This document shows, in pieces, positions 1 to 14,100 of a stretch of DNA of 64,000 nt. The translations under genes were made by a program, and so were the position numbers. This DNA comes from Hymenolepis diminuta (lineage: Eukaryota; Platyhelminthes; Cestoda; Cyclophyllidea; Hymenolepididae): NCBI GenBank assembly GCA_900708905.1, contig CAADRB010000032.1, positions 751,969-815,968 of the forward strand, in the 5' to 3' direction. Every line of letters begins with the position of its first letter. The first letter of the stretch is position 1. Below the pieces are notes generated by a model that worked only from the letters and a program-made list of their open reading frames with translations, ran no database searches and was not told where the DNA came from.

Positions 1-2089
1 TCACAATAACTGGTGTGTTTGAGTTTAAATTTATTCAATTTTTTTCATTAAAAATGACATTGCACAGATTTATTATAATAATAAATGCATATATTAATCG
101 TATCAAGGGCACGAATGTTATAAAAGGAAGTATACCTTTCAAATACTAAAACATTCATCTGAATGGTCTACAAACTCAATCGGTACCATCGAGTTTGAAT
201 TTGATTGAATTCAAATTGAATTGAATTTGATTTCTTATTTGGCTTTCAACTGTAATATTTTATTCGGAAGATCATATTCATGTAAAAGCCTAATTTCTTT
301 CGTTTATGATCCACAGAGGAGTGCTGATTTTGGAAGAATCGTAGGAGAGCTAACCTGCTGCAGCAAAATTTAGAAGATTGATTCCTCGCCCAGTTTTTTT
401 TAATTTGCAGACTTTTTGCAATAAACGGGAAATTTTTAAGCTAATAAGGTTTGAGCAGTAGTTAATACAAGTACTCCTGCTGAATGAAATTGTGTTTTAC
501 TACTCTACATGTAAACCACTCTTCCATCAAGTTGTCAGGAAATTTCTAATTGTTGTTTGTGTCGATTTCCTAAAGCATCATTCCAATATTATGGTTGATG
601 TACGACGCATTGCTTATTGTCTAACAAAGCCAGGGACAGATAAGACAATTACTCAAGGGAAATTAATTATTTTGGTTAGGATAAATACCTGTTTTTGAGA
701 AGAGATACTAATTTTTATAATGGCACCCTTTTTGATTCTAATTTAAGCGATCCAGGTTACTTGATCGTCTTCTAGGTCGTTATTCCTTGCTCTCTTTCAA
801 AATTTCAATTTTGAGTTATCTCCATAGATTTTCACCTATACTCTTGTAGTTCTCTTGCTTAGATAGTTTAAAATCATGTCAACTTTAAGTCTCGTTTATA
901 AAAGAGTGATCAAACATAAGATTTAAAAATTATTATTATTAATATGATTATTAATATTTCGTTGATTAGGGAGAGAAATTTGGGAATTTAAAGAATTCTT
1001 TTTAATATCACTGGGAATTAATTAGTCTGTGAGAAATTAGCTAAAATCATCTTGGGGTGCTAATTTCAGTTAATCATTAATTAGGAAAGCTGTTTAATGG
1101 AGGATTGCACAGTAGGCTGGCTAAAGTTAAGAAACAAAATTAATCAAAAATAAAATATTTCCACAAAATCAGTACTAATTAGCTCGGGTTAGAGAAAAGA
1201 GTACAAGTCTGAAATTACGCGGGTTTAAATGTGAGGGTACCCTTACAGCTACGGAGCGGTTAGTTGATATAAACTAAAATTCGCAGTTAATCAAATTGTT
1301 ATCATGAAATTCTGATCCATCCATATATATTTTGGAGATAGTATAAATTATTTCGCTCCGACAACATGACAAAAAATTTAATTTATCATTGTGAGAAGGA
1401 GGCAGAAATTGGTTAATAGTAAGTCCAATAAATGCCAAAAGGAAAGGGATCGAACAATTTGTAGAAGTAATTACGATATTAAAGATTTTTAATAAGTTTG
1501 ATTTTTGAATTGGAGTGTAAATATTTTCTTCAAGAGTTAGTTAGTGTAAGAGAATTAAAATTTTATGATTCATTACATGGATTACTGAGCAAGTTACGTA
1601 TTTTACATGATATTACAGGAAATTGATATATCAGAGCTATGAGCAGAGAGCATCATACATCATCATACATTTTCCAACCAGAGGAAACTATCTCTGATAA
1701 ACGCATCTTCATGAAATACATCAATTTTTTATTTAATTAAATTGAAAGGTGCGTACAGACAGAGTTTTAAATTTCTAACCAGTTGGGTGATTTATTTCTT
1801 CTACCTTGTGATTTAGTTGTAGTCCGAAAAAAAATATTTACTGTCAAAGAGAGATTTCACAAATGAAGATTTTACAGTCCAGTATTTTTGCACAGAATGG
1901 CGCGTAATTAGTTCTGGTTATTATTTTTAATTGCCAACAATTTCCCATGGGTGGAGTTTTGCTCCCTTTCTAATAATTTCGACATTTATTTTATAATTTG
2001 ATTCAAATAATAGGTGTAACCTATTTAATTCTTAATTAGTCTAAAGGTTTCAAAATTTTAAATATTTGATTTATTCTTTGTTTTTTTAG
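1..2089. other. Probable upstream intron of the LAR-type phosphatase gene; no exon seen
   Basis: I find no convincing exon here. The next element downstream (2090) starts with a 3' splice site, so this stretch is most simply intron of the same gene, with the transmembrane and extracellular exons further left, outside the window. The DNA is AT-rich with simple TTGAATT-type repetition around 190-235. Open frames are short and have no recognisable domain. Confidence 0.5.
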
Positions 2090-2116
2090 ATTATTTGGCA
2101 GAATCCACACCACCGG
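2090..2116 (+). CDS. LAR-type phosphatase, 27-nt juxtamembrane micro-exon
   Basis: A 27-nt exon lies between a pyrimidine-rich acceptor (TTTTTTTAG, ends 2089) and a strong donor (GTGAGT, 2117). It is phase 1 in and phase 1 out. Read in the frame that joins the next exon it gives YLAESTPP plus split codons. Because it is symmetric, skipping it keeps the frame, so it could be an alternatively used juxtamembrane cassette, as is known for vertebrate LAR-family micro-exons. Identification rests on splice sites and phase alone. Confidence 0.6.
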
Positions 2117-5100
2117 GTGAGTAAAATATACTGCTTTAATCAATTTTGAGATCTTTATACGTGCCACACACCTATTTCCGATGAAATTTTATACCGCTTC
2201 ATTGAAAATTGTTGATTATTTCTCGTTTTGTTTTCGATTTAGTCAAACTAGGCTTCCGTCAAATATTTGAGACTCAGTTAACCTGTTAAAGAAATACGTT
2301 AAATCTGCAATAGTACTATAGAGATTATGGAATTTATTTTAAATTTCTGTGCATCTTGACATGACGTATTTACTAAATAACCGTTTGATCAACAATGTGA
2401 GCTGCATGAAATATATGAAAAGAAAATAATATGAAACCTGGTCTTGATATATTATTCCCCTCTCCACATTGGCAAACTTTATTTCTGCTTTGCCCCATAT
2501 GTATCCGAGCTCCCACTGAAATAGAGTTTCTCAAGGCCATCGTAAGTATGACTCTAACTTAAGAGAGATCAATGTAGGTTATTGAAAATTTGTTAAACTA
2601 AGGCCCTTCTTAGCTTTACAAACTTCACTTCTCTAGATAGGAAGGAGATGGAACACTTATCAGGAGATACTAGAGCAGTTCTAAGACTAGTAAATCAAAA
2701 TAGTGACTAATTAGTAAATGGCTCATAAAATGTTGGTTATTAGATAACGCAAGATAATCGATTGAAGCGAGAGGTCATTCATACTCGGAACGCAGTAGAA
2801 CATTGGTCAAAGTCCGTAAAGAAATTAAGATGATAGGCAAACGTCGACAAGAAACAGGGCTGATTGGCATTAGTGTATTTATCATAGCCTTTTAGTCAAT
2901 TAATTGGGCTGGGTTCCTAGATATCTCCATTTATATTCCGCAAGTGAAATAATCTACGAAGCACTCGAAAAATATTTCCAGGTTTATCCAGATTTATTTT
3001 TCTGTCTTGTTAAGATGAGTATGAATTTGTAAATATTCGCCTAATTTTACTGTACTGCTAAAGTCATTTGGATATTTTCAAATGTCGTTTTAATTAAGAA
3101 AAATTATACGCGCACAATTTATCCCAAAAGTTTCGAGAGCACACTTGTCATTGAAACTTGTGACTTCCGGAATACTACATACTAACAACTATTAACATTC
3201 TTTCTTTGATCTCTAATGGTGAAATATATTATCTAAAGTTCCGCTAGGAAAGAAAGTGTCAAATAATTCAAAAAATAAATTTTTCTATTTGCTTTTCAAC
3301 AGTAGCAGAAACTTATTTCATTAACAACCAGAAGAAGCAGAGACAAGAAACAAATAAAATTTTTAACTAGTACAAAAATTACGATTTCTTTGAAATATTA
3401 AGATTTAAATACAAAATCAAGTGCATAAATTTTAAAAATGCAGATATAAAAGACGAAACTTTTGAAACACCATTATTTATCATTATTATTATCTATTACA
3501 ATTAAAAAATTTAGTTTCTTCTCGGTGTACGGAGTTTGAGTAAGATTTGAGAATGCTTTTAGAATTTTAATAAGGTCTCAATTCATTTAGTTTTCGAACT
3601 TATCAGATCACCAACTTTTTACATTATTGGTACAGTCCACCGTGTCATATGTTAAGGTTCAAATTTCAGTATTCCACTTCGAGGTTCCTGGGTGATTACT
3701 CGTATCCATTAAGTTATAGGACTGGTTCATCATGCCATCTCAAAAAATCCCTAACCTACTAACCAAGAACATCTAATAGATACCAACAGACCTCACCTGT
3801 CTCAGTCACACAGAACGTAGTGTTCAGCCTGCACTCCCATCAAGTCAAAGATCAGGGGATCAGAGTTCTTTAATAATCATCTTGTATTGTGGATAGTCAA
3901 CAAGAGGCGTGGGAGAAGTGGAATATCTCAAAAGAGAGAGATCGATCATAAAACGAAGATAGAAAAACATGCTAGAAGGTATATTTTCATCATGGGAGAT
4001 TAATAAAACATATAGCCAATTAACAGTAATCGTAATGGATAGTAAGTTTTCATAAGTTCCTTGCACCTCCTTAGTTTGAATTTTCCTAGACATCTACATT
4101 TATTTTCCATTGAATTGTATCGTTTTATTAAGATTTATTGACAGACGTATATTTTACTACAAATGATTATGAAATCTCAGTTGGCATTGGATAGAGGGTT
4201 GAAGAGGATAGCATTATTTACTTGCAAGACCAAAGTCTCCAAATACCTGATCGGAATTCAAAAAGAAAACGATCGCAATTTATTGTCATTTTGTACTAGG
4301 ACGTTTGCCTTGCTTCAGCAGTGAGGTTGAAGATCTGACTTAATTCATCACTTTGTGAAGGCTCAATTCTAAATTCCCCCATCTTTATCTAACACATTCA
4401 AAATCAAATCACAATAGATAACGGGTTTTCTTTAATTTGTTTTAGATATTAATTGCGACTTATTTTGATTATAACAAAGAAAAAATCTTGTATATTTTAA
4501 CTTAAAAAAACAAATGGACATACCATTTATAAATATGCTTTACTCAAAATGGGTAGTTAATTATTGTTTTAATTATAGCCACTTCAAACATGCGAACTTC
4601 GCCAACACCCAGACTGTCAAAGGTTCTAGAAAATGGGACTTCAAATGCGGCATTACCTCCATCAGGAACTCCTCTAAGACAGACACCACAGTCAGTGTTA
4701 GGTCAGACCCTACCTGGACAATCTCCAATATCCCTCAACCACCTAGCTGTTCACGTAGGGAATCTTAAATCCTTCGACAACAACGGACTTTACAAGGAAT
4801 ATGAGGCTATAGAACAGGGTAGTGGATTCACTTGGCATCATGCCAACATGGAGTTGAATAAACCGAAAAATCGATATGCCAACGTCATTGCCTATGACCA
4901 TAGCCGTGTGATACTTAATCAATTACCGGGAGTTCCTTGTTCAGACTATATTAATGCTAACTACCTGGATGGATACAGACTTCCAAATGCTTACATCGCT
5001 ACACAGGTAAGTGTTTAAACTAATTAAAGTATAGGATTTTTCTTATTAAACTTTCTCATTCATTACTAGCAACTTGTTAGGATCCAATAATACGAGAATG

Positions 5101-8100
5101 AATTAAGACGCTATGTTTAATAGATGAGGATTCAGACACTTTATTCGTATTTAAAAAGACCATAGTTATCGTGAACTCTAAGAAGTGAACTTTTCATGCC
5201 CTCATCAACATCTATTTACGCGCAGATTGGGGGAACAGCGTACATGCAAATCAACCTAGCTTGCCGTATTTTTTCTTTTCCAAAATAAATTGCATATGAG
5301 ATGTTTTGTTGGCGGATTTTATATTTTAGGTATTACAATGCTAAATAAATATTCATTAATTCATATAAGCAACATATGAATATAGTCATAGAGGTAACTC
5401 AATTACCACAATCAGTTCTTATAAAAACCGTTAATTCGCCATATTCTAAACAACACGCTTAGTATTAAAAAATCGTTCGATGGAGAACTCGAGTACACAT
5501 ACTTCTAACCATAAAATCACTTGCCAAAGAGCAGAAATTCCCAATGGAGCAATCCCCACAGATTACTCATTCCAGTAGTCCGTGTGTAAAGTAAAGTTCA
5601 TTATAATATAGAGATCTGGAATATTATTTCAGTAAATTTCAAGATTATCTTGAATCTGCGGAATGAGTGAAAGGCGCTTTAAGTTGCAAAATAAATTTAG
5701 CACTGCGGAAAATAACCAGCCGGTAAACTTTTTACAAAGCAACTAATAGATCAATGGAAAACTTTTAGAACCAAATTTATCATCATTTCATCTCCTCAAG
5801 CAATTGAAAACAATTTGTTGTTCGCACAATGCAAAGACCTGACCTTGTGGATTGTTAAGTGTATGATGCAATATATTGAGAAATACCCAGAGGACCCCAA
5901 GAAATACGTCTTAACTAGATCCCATACTCAAATATTTATTCATTACAAATGCTTTAACAATCGCCATACACTTGACAATAATCATACTTAAGTTGTCGTG
6001 TCACAAGGTCCGATTATCACTCATATGATAAGAGATGACTCTTGCAAGGTGACAGTGGAGAAGTGTGAAGATTTCTCTAAGCTCAAGCCTTCCATCGGTA
6101 TATTTTAATCAGTAAAAACAGTTTTATCTCAAGATATTTTAAGATATAGTTTTATCAAACTTTATTTTTCAAGTACCTCACTGAAAGTCGATTTTCAAGA
6201 ATTGAGCTTAACACTTTTTTGCTTTTTTAATCCCACATATCGTGAACCAGTATTAATGTGTTTGATTGAAGAAGAAAACCCGTAAGCAGAGGTCGAAAAG
6301 ATTGCTCCTATTCTTAGAGTAAAAGAGCGGTTGGTTAAGATTTATAAAGGTTTGCAAATGGTACGGATCAAATGAATTCGAATTATATTGCCTATTCGTT
6401 ACTAGAAAGCTCCTTTATTGCAAGTGTAAGTTCAATATAAGATATTCACGTTAATTTAGCATATTTTTTACATTAATTATTTTTCACCTTTTCCAATTAA
6501 AGGTGATTAACTGCTCCCTTTAAGATATGGAGTTAAAAAATATATCTTTTTTAATAATAAGTCATGTTTTCAAAGTGGTTATTGAGTAAAAGTGCCCTGA
6601 ATGTTCTTAACGCGGACTACAAACGAGGTTTGAGCGTTTAATCAATGATATTAAAAGCAAAAAGCATGTTGATTGTTGAATTTATAATAACGAAGAATTT
6701 AAAATAACCGTTTCAAATTATCAAAAATTTCGACATTTTATAATATTTTCCCCTAGGGTCCACTTCCAGAGACATTTGGAGATTTTTGGCGCATGATTTG
6801 GGAACAGAATTCTCAAGTGATAGTGATGATGACGAAACTGGAAGAGCGGTCTCGAATCAAATGTGATCAATATTGGCCCTCTCGTGGAACAGAGATCTAT
6901 CAGATCTACCCGGAAAATGAGCCCAGAAATCCCCCTGCAGAATACATATCATTTGCTGTTACTCTGCTCGAATCTACCGACTATGCATACTACACAATTC
7001 GAACATTCAATCTTCAGAAAATGACTCCCGCACCAAATGCTAATGAAACTAATTCCCAAAGCTTCAATGGAGGATATAACAATGAAATAGAGAATCTTCA
7101 GCCCGTGCAAGAACCTCGACAGATAAAACAATTCCAGTTCACGGCGTGGCCTGATTGTGGGGCGCCTGAACAACCACAACCCCTGCTCCTGTTTATTCGT
7201 CAAGTTTGTCAGGCACGACAAGCTCTAAGAGCAAAACAGTCTCAAAGAGGAGGACAGGAAAATGGAATTTCTGAAGGTTTTTCACAGAATACCCTGTCCA
7301 ATCGTCTAGGACCTACTGTCGTTCATTGTTCAGCCGGTGTTGGACGAACAGGTAAGATGAAAGATTTTATAACACTCTTTCTAGTTGAGAATTTAAATAT
7401 GTTTTTTGTGAGCGCCTCTAAGTATTATTATTGAGTGTTTGAAGATGTTAGCAAGTAGAGATGAGCCGTAATTATTTAATTACACTCTTGATGTTAAGCC
7501 AAATTATATTATCCAAATGATCTGGTTTGCAAATTTAATTTGTATGAACATCTTGCCGTGCGTTTTTATTTCCGAACGAATTCTGATATTAAGATAGGCA
7601 GTGTTGTTGCAATTGTGGAAGTCTATAATGTAATTTTAAATATTTACTTAATAATAGGAAAAATGAGTAAGTCCAGTTTACTAAAAGATTGGTAAAAATA
7701 TGTATTAGAGACAAAATAAATTAAATTTTTAACAATATTTCTATTTATTTTAGCTAACAGGTACTTTGTGTTAATACCCAAATAAAATAAAAAAAATACT
7801 AAATACAATTATATGCCGGCGATGCAACAAAATCAGAGTTTGCGAATTCAATGTTTTATCAGTACGCACCCAGTGAACACAATGATCACTCCAATGGTTC
7901 AGTCAAACCAATAAAGGGAGCCCTGAAATTAGAATTTCTCACTGGGAAGATTCTATGATGCTGATCCTTTCTCTAAGTTGGAATGCGCTTATCTCTTTGA
8001 ACTTGAAAGTTATCAAATCGAATAATGTTAAACGTTGTGATGATATTCGTGGTTATATATTCCTCTCAGTTAGTATATCGTGGACCAGTTTGAATACTTG

Positions 8101-11100
8101 TAATTTAAGATATGAATACGCCTAAAAGAACTATTGAATTATTGCATTTCAATAGCCTAATACCTCGTAAATATGATATTTTACTATTCCACGTTAAAGT
8201 TTTATAGATTGCCAAGGTATAATAAAAGGTATTAAAATTAGAATTTTGCTTTAAAAGTTAATAAGAAAAGAAAAATTTGTTCACAATCAAGAAAGTCTAC
8301 TAAGGACTCTAATCCATCCAGTAAATCATTCTTTTTAGTTCATCCAGGCTACTACTATCAAAATAATTAAGGTGATCTTGAAGAGAACAAACTCAAAACT
8401 AATACAGATCAGCGATAACCCCTTATGATTTCGGTGTTTATTCGAAGCCGATTCTTTTACTGTTACTTCTGCCGCCATAATTTAATTTGCCTAATAAATC
8501 TAATAAGGATAAGACATTTGGATTTGAATAAGTTGATTTCTAATAAGTAAAATTGCAATCCCTCATTTTTAGATTTTTTTCCCATATTTACAGCGTTAAT
8601 CTTAGCCCTCTAGAAATTAATATATGTATATATTAATTTAGATTAATTTTAATTGAGGATGTTAAAATGTCTTTTCAATATGGCAGAAGTTAATTAATCT
8701 GCTTACAATTAGGAGCGTTGTATTCAGAAAATGACGAAATATCTAGGCATTGCATGTAATCTTATTTTTATCCTTTTCCGCTAGAGGAGCTTAAAAGTTG
8801 CTCTGATTTTGAAAGGAGAAAAATTGTGAGAACGCTTACAACCAAATTGAGAATCTCGGAATAAGTTCATTTTAAATCAAATTTTATAAGAAGTTTAATT
8901 AATTTATTCCGTTGTGTTAGATTTCATATATAATTAATAACCTAACAATAAACAGAATCCCTAATCACCATGTCAACCATTGGATAGTTGTAAACATTCA
9001 GAGGCGTCATAATGATAAACTTTTTGTCTCCGAAGGCCATTACACTAACGTTACTGAGCCAAATAAAAGGAAAATAATTAGTGTTATCTTTCAGACCATT
9101 GTGAATTACTGTTCCCCTCAAGGATACAGGATGGACAGAAAGATATATGGCATTAAATGATACAGCTGAAATGGAAAAGGGTAAATGAAATTTAAATATT
9201 TTGGATCTGAATGTGAAATTTCTATTCACCTTCGGTAATGATTAATGCTGTATTATCCTTAAGAACTTATTGCCTTGAGATATTTACTTTTAATCTAGGC
9301 TTGGCCTTAGAAAGTATAAAGTTTTTGCATTCTTCAAGGACTTTTTACCCCTAGAAGAAGTAAATGTGTTGAAGATTCCCGTACTGCGTATAGTCGAATT
9401 TTTACTTTGAGACTCCGCTTTGGAAGTTGTACTTCAAAAAGCTTTGCTTTTTATTGCAGAACGTGCTCGATGCGTGAATTTCATTAAAGAATGGAAACTC
9501 GGGGAGTTATACATTTTAGTAGTTGAAATAAATAAAGGTAGTTATCTTGAATGTATACATTATAGCTCCTGTTCTTGCCGTTAAAAATTCATCTTCTTGT
9601 TCTCATTATTGTTGATATTCCGCAGCTTGAATCGGAATTCGCCATGTGGCATCAGAGTTTCTTGGGCCCCGGCTTAAGTTAGCAACTCTCTAATACTGGC
9701 TTTTGTAATAACAATAATGCATATTTTATTTCGATAACTGATGTGATTATTGGAAACAATGGGCCATCTTTTCTCTAATATGACCCCATATTAACTCGAC
9801 GCCACTTCTTTTATTAGAGTCCAACCGCAGAGAAATGCATTCATATACTCTGTCGATTTTGATTCTTATAGGTAACAATCAGCTAGGTTGTCTGGACAAA
9901 AAATATAGAACAAGTGTTCTTAAAGGCCCAGAATGAATTTCAAAATTGTGAAAAAGCTAATTTACATCCAAGGGAACAATCATAAGATGCTTTAATTCAG
10001 GATGATCTCGAAAATATTAATGGTATGGTCTGTAGACAGAGAGAGAGGAAGAGAATTCAATACTCATCCTTACACACCTAGTTATGGAGATGGTCATCTG
10101 TAGTATTTAACTCGAAACTAGAAGAGGGAATGCATAATGCGGGGTCCTCCAAGATATTAGTCATCTATACCAGTCAGGTATTGTTAGCATTTAGACATCT
10201 GATATATAATCACTACAGATTTCAGCTTTTATAACACATGTTTGAAGCCTTCTCCTGTATTAAATCTAATTATTATTATGGCAAAGCAAAAAATTTGAAT
10301 TTTTTAATTTTGAAGATCACTTAAACAAAATGGGTGATAGAAGAGATTTAAGCAATGTCAGAAAGTTTTTGGGATAAGTTGAGAATCAATACCTTATTAC
10401 ATCCGGACTTTCAAATCGTTAGGCTGTCTGCATTTTGATGTTAATTTATCCCTTATCATCAATAAATTGAAGATCTGGGCGACATGTTTTCAAGTGACTT
10501 CGTAACCATTCTCTTTTCACATGACTCATATAACAGCTATCCAGTGGACAAAAAAATCTTCCCATATCACGTGTGTTTCTCTACTTCTCATACCTTTTGT
10601 TTGTGGGTGGTGTTCTAGTAAGCACAGGATAGATTTCTTATTAGGATTCTGCTTCTAAACTGCACCCTCTTTCTCACGGAATACTTGCTTCTCATCTGAA
10701 TTGAGCTGCCTAAGTCAGCTCCTTGTTTGAGAAACTTTAGATTTTCCAATTTTGGTAGTTGGGAATTAAATAAAAGTGTAGCGATTGTATCGCTTTTTTG
10801 TACAGGCTTGTCCAGAGGTTAGGCCTACGCTTCTGTAATTGGGTAGCGAAGTTTCTCAGAGGAACAGTCTCTGCAGTATTTTAATACTCATTCATCGTCT
10901 GCTGTACAGGTCCACCATCATCTGCTGAGCTGTGATAGGCAATAGTAGACAAATCTTAAAAAAGAACAGGTTTGACGAATGTTCCGAGCAAGTACGTTCA
11001 GTCTTAGAAGCGGCCTGAGCATCACTAGTTGTGATTTGGCCTTCATGCCATTAACTATTATAGAATAATTAGCTGGGCCTTTATCATTTACAGAAGAGCC

Positions 11101-14100
11101 CAGATGCGTATAGGAACTCACTCGATAAGTCCTGTATCCATTTAATTGATGATATGCCTATTCCAGATCTCAACCTACGTATACCGGACTATTTTTCCGA
11201 CGCATTTTCGTAACATATTTGCCTAGTATTCATTTGTATCTCCGTGGAGGTAATTTTAGCATGTCTAATCGAATGAATAATAAGACCTAAAACGTCTGCA
11301 AATTCTAGATGCCCATGTGACCACTCGAATCCAGCAGAACTCAGTAGTGTTACCTTCAATTGCTCGCAGTTTGCACATATTTCCCCTAATACAAATGAGA
11401 ATACTACGTTAAAGGAGCATAGCACGCTCTTTGACCTTTGTCTGACGTCCATCTCCATAGAAAATACTTCGCTTGAGTCTTTTATGTGACCTTTTGGTAC
11501 ATCTGAGAGTTGGATAAAGCAGATAACTACGTTGCAGACAGATTTAGTTTACAGTCTTGTCAAAGCCGTAGGGATGGGTAGTGATAATGGGTAGTGTTCC
11601 ACAATGCCGGTCAATAGCTCCCCGAATTTTCGTTCTGACAGCAAGGATAGCTTGGTGTGTGGATATTCCAACGAGAAATCCATATTGAGCGCTGGGGCAG
11701 TTAGCTGTGTCAGTTCCTACTCACTTACCTTCGTAAATATTGATAACTTCAGCATCTATCCAGGATTGGGGCATGTCAACAATTGTTAAAGGATTTCACA
11801 AAGTAGATATCTTGCGATGGTTTTCTCCGATGGATAAGCTCAATTCGAGGACCATTCCAAGTTTTCCATTTTTATATTGTTGGTTGTAGTTCCTCTAGTG
11901 TCGAGTTTGTATCATTAGATAATTCTCTAATGTTTAAAGTTACATCAGATAACTAACTTGCTTAACATAATGTTTAGCCAGAGAGCTGAGATCAACAACA
12001 AATTTATTTCTATTCGAACCAGATCAAGTTCAAGAGGTTGTCAGTAGAATTTTAAAGTAAGTTGTAAACTCTTCCGGGTAAATTAATAGTAAACAATTCT
12101 TGAGATTTTAGCAACTTTCTTCTAGGTAGTATAAACATATTCGCTTTATTTCTACATCTTTCAGAGGAGGCGTGCGACTCAGGGAGGTGGTCATTTAACC
12201 ACCGTTTTCGCAGCTCTTTCCTCTCCAGTAATCTAGCGTGTAAATTTGTGGCAGCCATTTCATACCAAGGCTTCATTTTTCCAACTCTAGAACGAAGTTT
12301 CTGACATAATTTATCAGCAGTCTTTGTAATGTTTACCACATCCTTATATTCAAATTCGGTGTGTTCCAGGATCTCCTTTCCGAGCTTTTCTGGTTATATG
12401 TATTTATGTTCTGATTTGAGGTCAGTTTGCATATTCTCTTGCCAAATTCCTGTCTGAGTTATTCATCTATGTAGCCTTCTGTTAGTGGCTTCAATCCTGA
12501 GAGTTGATCTAAGCAAGCGATAATCAGAGCCTGCATCTGCTTCTCTGGATGTTCGTATATCGAGAAAAGGGACTCTACTATTCCGTGAAGCAAGAGAGAT
12601 CAAGGACAGCATCTTGGCCTGATCTTGGATGGTACCATGTGCCGACAGCATAAAGATTATCTATTTCAAAAAAGCTTAACATGTGCATTTCATTTTCCGT
12701 AGTCTCCGCTGAATTTGTAAAGCGACCTACTATATTCATATGATTTGAGTAAGCATCCTAGTCAAGTCGGCAGTTAATATCTTTAAGATGATGTTATTTC
12801 CACATTTATGCTTGGTGTCTCTCAATGCAGCATCCAATTATCTATGAAATGATTAATCTCAAAAAGGTCAGGAGAGCATCTTTTGGTGCATAACAGCCAA
12901 TAATATCCTAGGGTGTATTGCTAACATTAAATATAATTTTATCTATCCCGTTTGAAATAGACTCAAATTCTTGAACCTGAAGTCAGGAATCATTGTTGAG
13001 AAATGTAATGCTAATGACTTATATTCACAATTATAAATAGTAAATCCACGAATTACTCCAGTTTTTGATATGTCAGCAGTTTTGGTTGCAAGTGGTCAGT
13101 TCCGCTCATCTAACTTCTTAGGTATTTCTAATACTAACTATAGCTCTATTATTACCATTTCTCTTGTCAATATTATTGTTACCTCGATATTAATATATGC
13201 GATTTACGTACATTCGATTACTTGGTGGATTTTCCTGTTTTCTGTCAAAAATTAAGAATAACTTTCAACGAATCAAGAACCTTTCAGGTTATCATAGGCA
13301 TTTTATTTTAAAAGGGTATCGTTGAATAATCCATCATATTTGATTACTCCCAATTGTGTTAGATCAAGGTTAATTTGTTTTTGAAAAGAAACTGAGCCAC
13401 TTCCCTTGAAATTTAATTAATAAACGAAAGAGAAGCTTATTTTTGTTTTATTTGCTTCTTTTGTTTAAAAGATAGGTGATTTACCTAGAAAGAGGAGAGA
13501 AAAAAAGAATCTCTGAAATAAGAAGAAATTTGTTACTTTATAGATCATTTCTGACGTTGAACCGGGATAAGTAAAGTAAAAATTGGTTAGAATAGCGCTT
13601 TGGTTCATATGAAAAGAACGGGGACTTTAACCAAGATTTGATCCACAGAAGCGCATTGTCCTTTTAGCCAATACTCTTGATCTTCTCATGCCCCGGCATT
13701 AAAACTATTCTCTTGAGTCAAACATCTTTTTCACATTTATTTATTCTTTATATAAATAATCAGTACTCTTGAATTTTGTTATAAATATTTCAAAAGGACG
13801 ACATTGGCAGCATTTATTTGATCTAAATATCAACGGTGTAACTTGAAGCTATTCACACTAGATGGCCATATGCTGTGATGTAAACAAACAGACATTAAAT
13901 CCCATAACGTTAGAAATTACATATAATATTCGGCAATTCTGATTCATCAAAGGAACCATGAATACAGTTTATCTTTCATTTTGTTGACTTCGGTTAATTT
14001 AAATATTCTAGTATATCCGCATAATAACTGTCAAAACGACAAAAATATGAAATTTTTACTGACCATCTTAATAATTGCTATTAAAAAGTAGAATTCGAAG

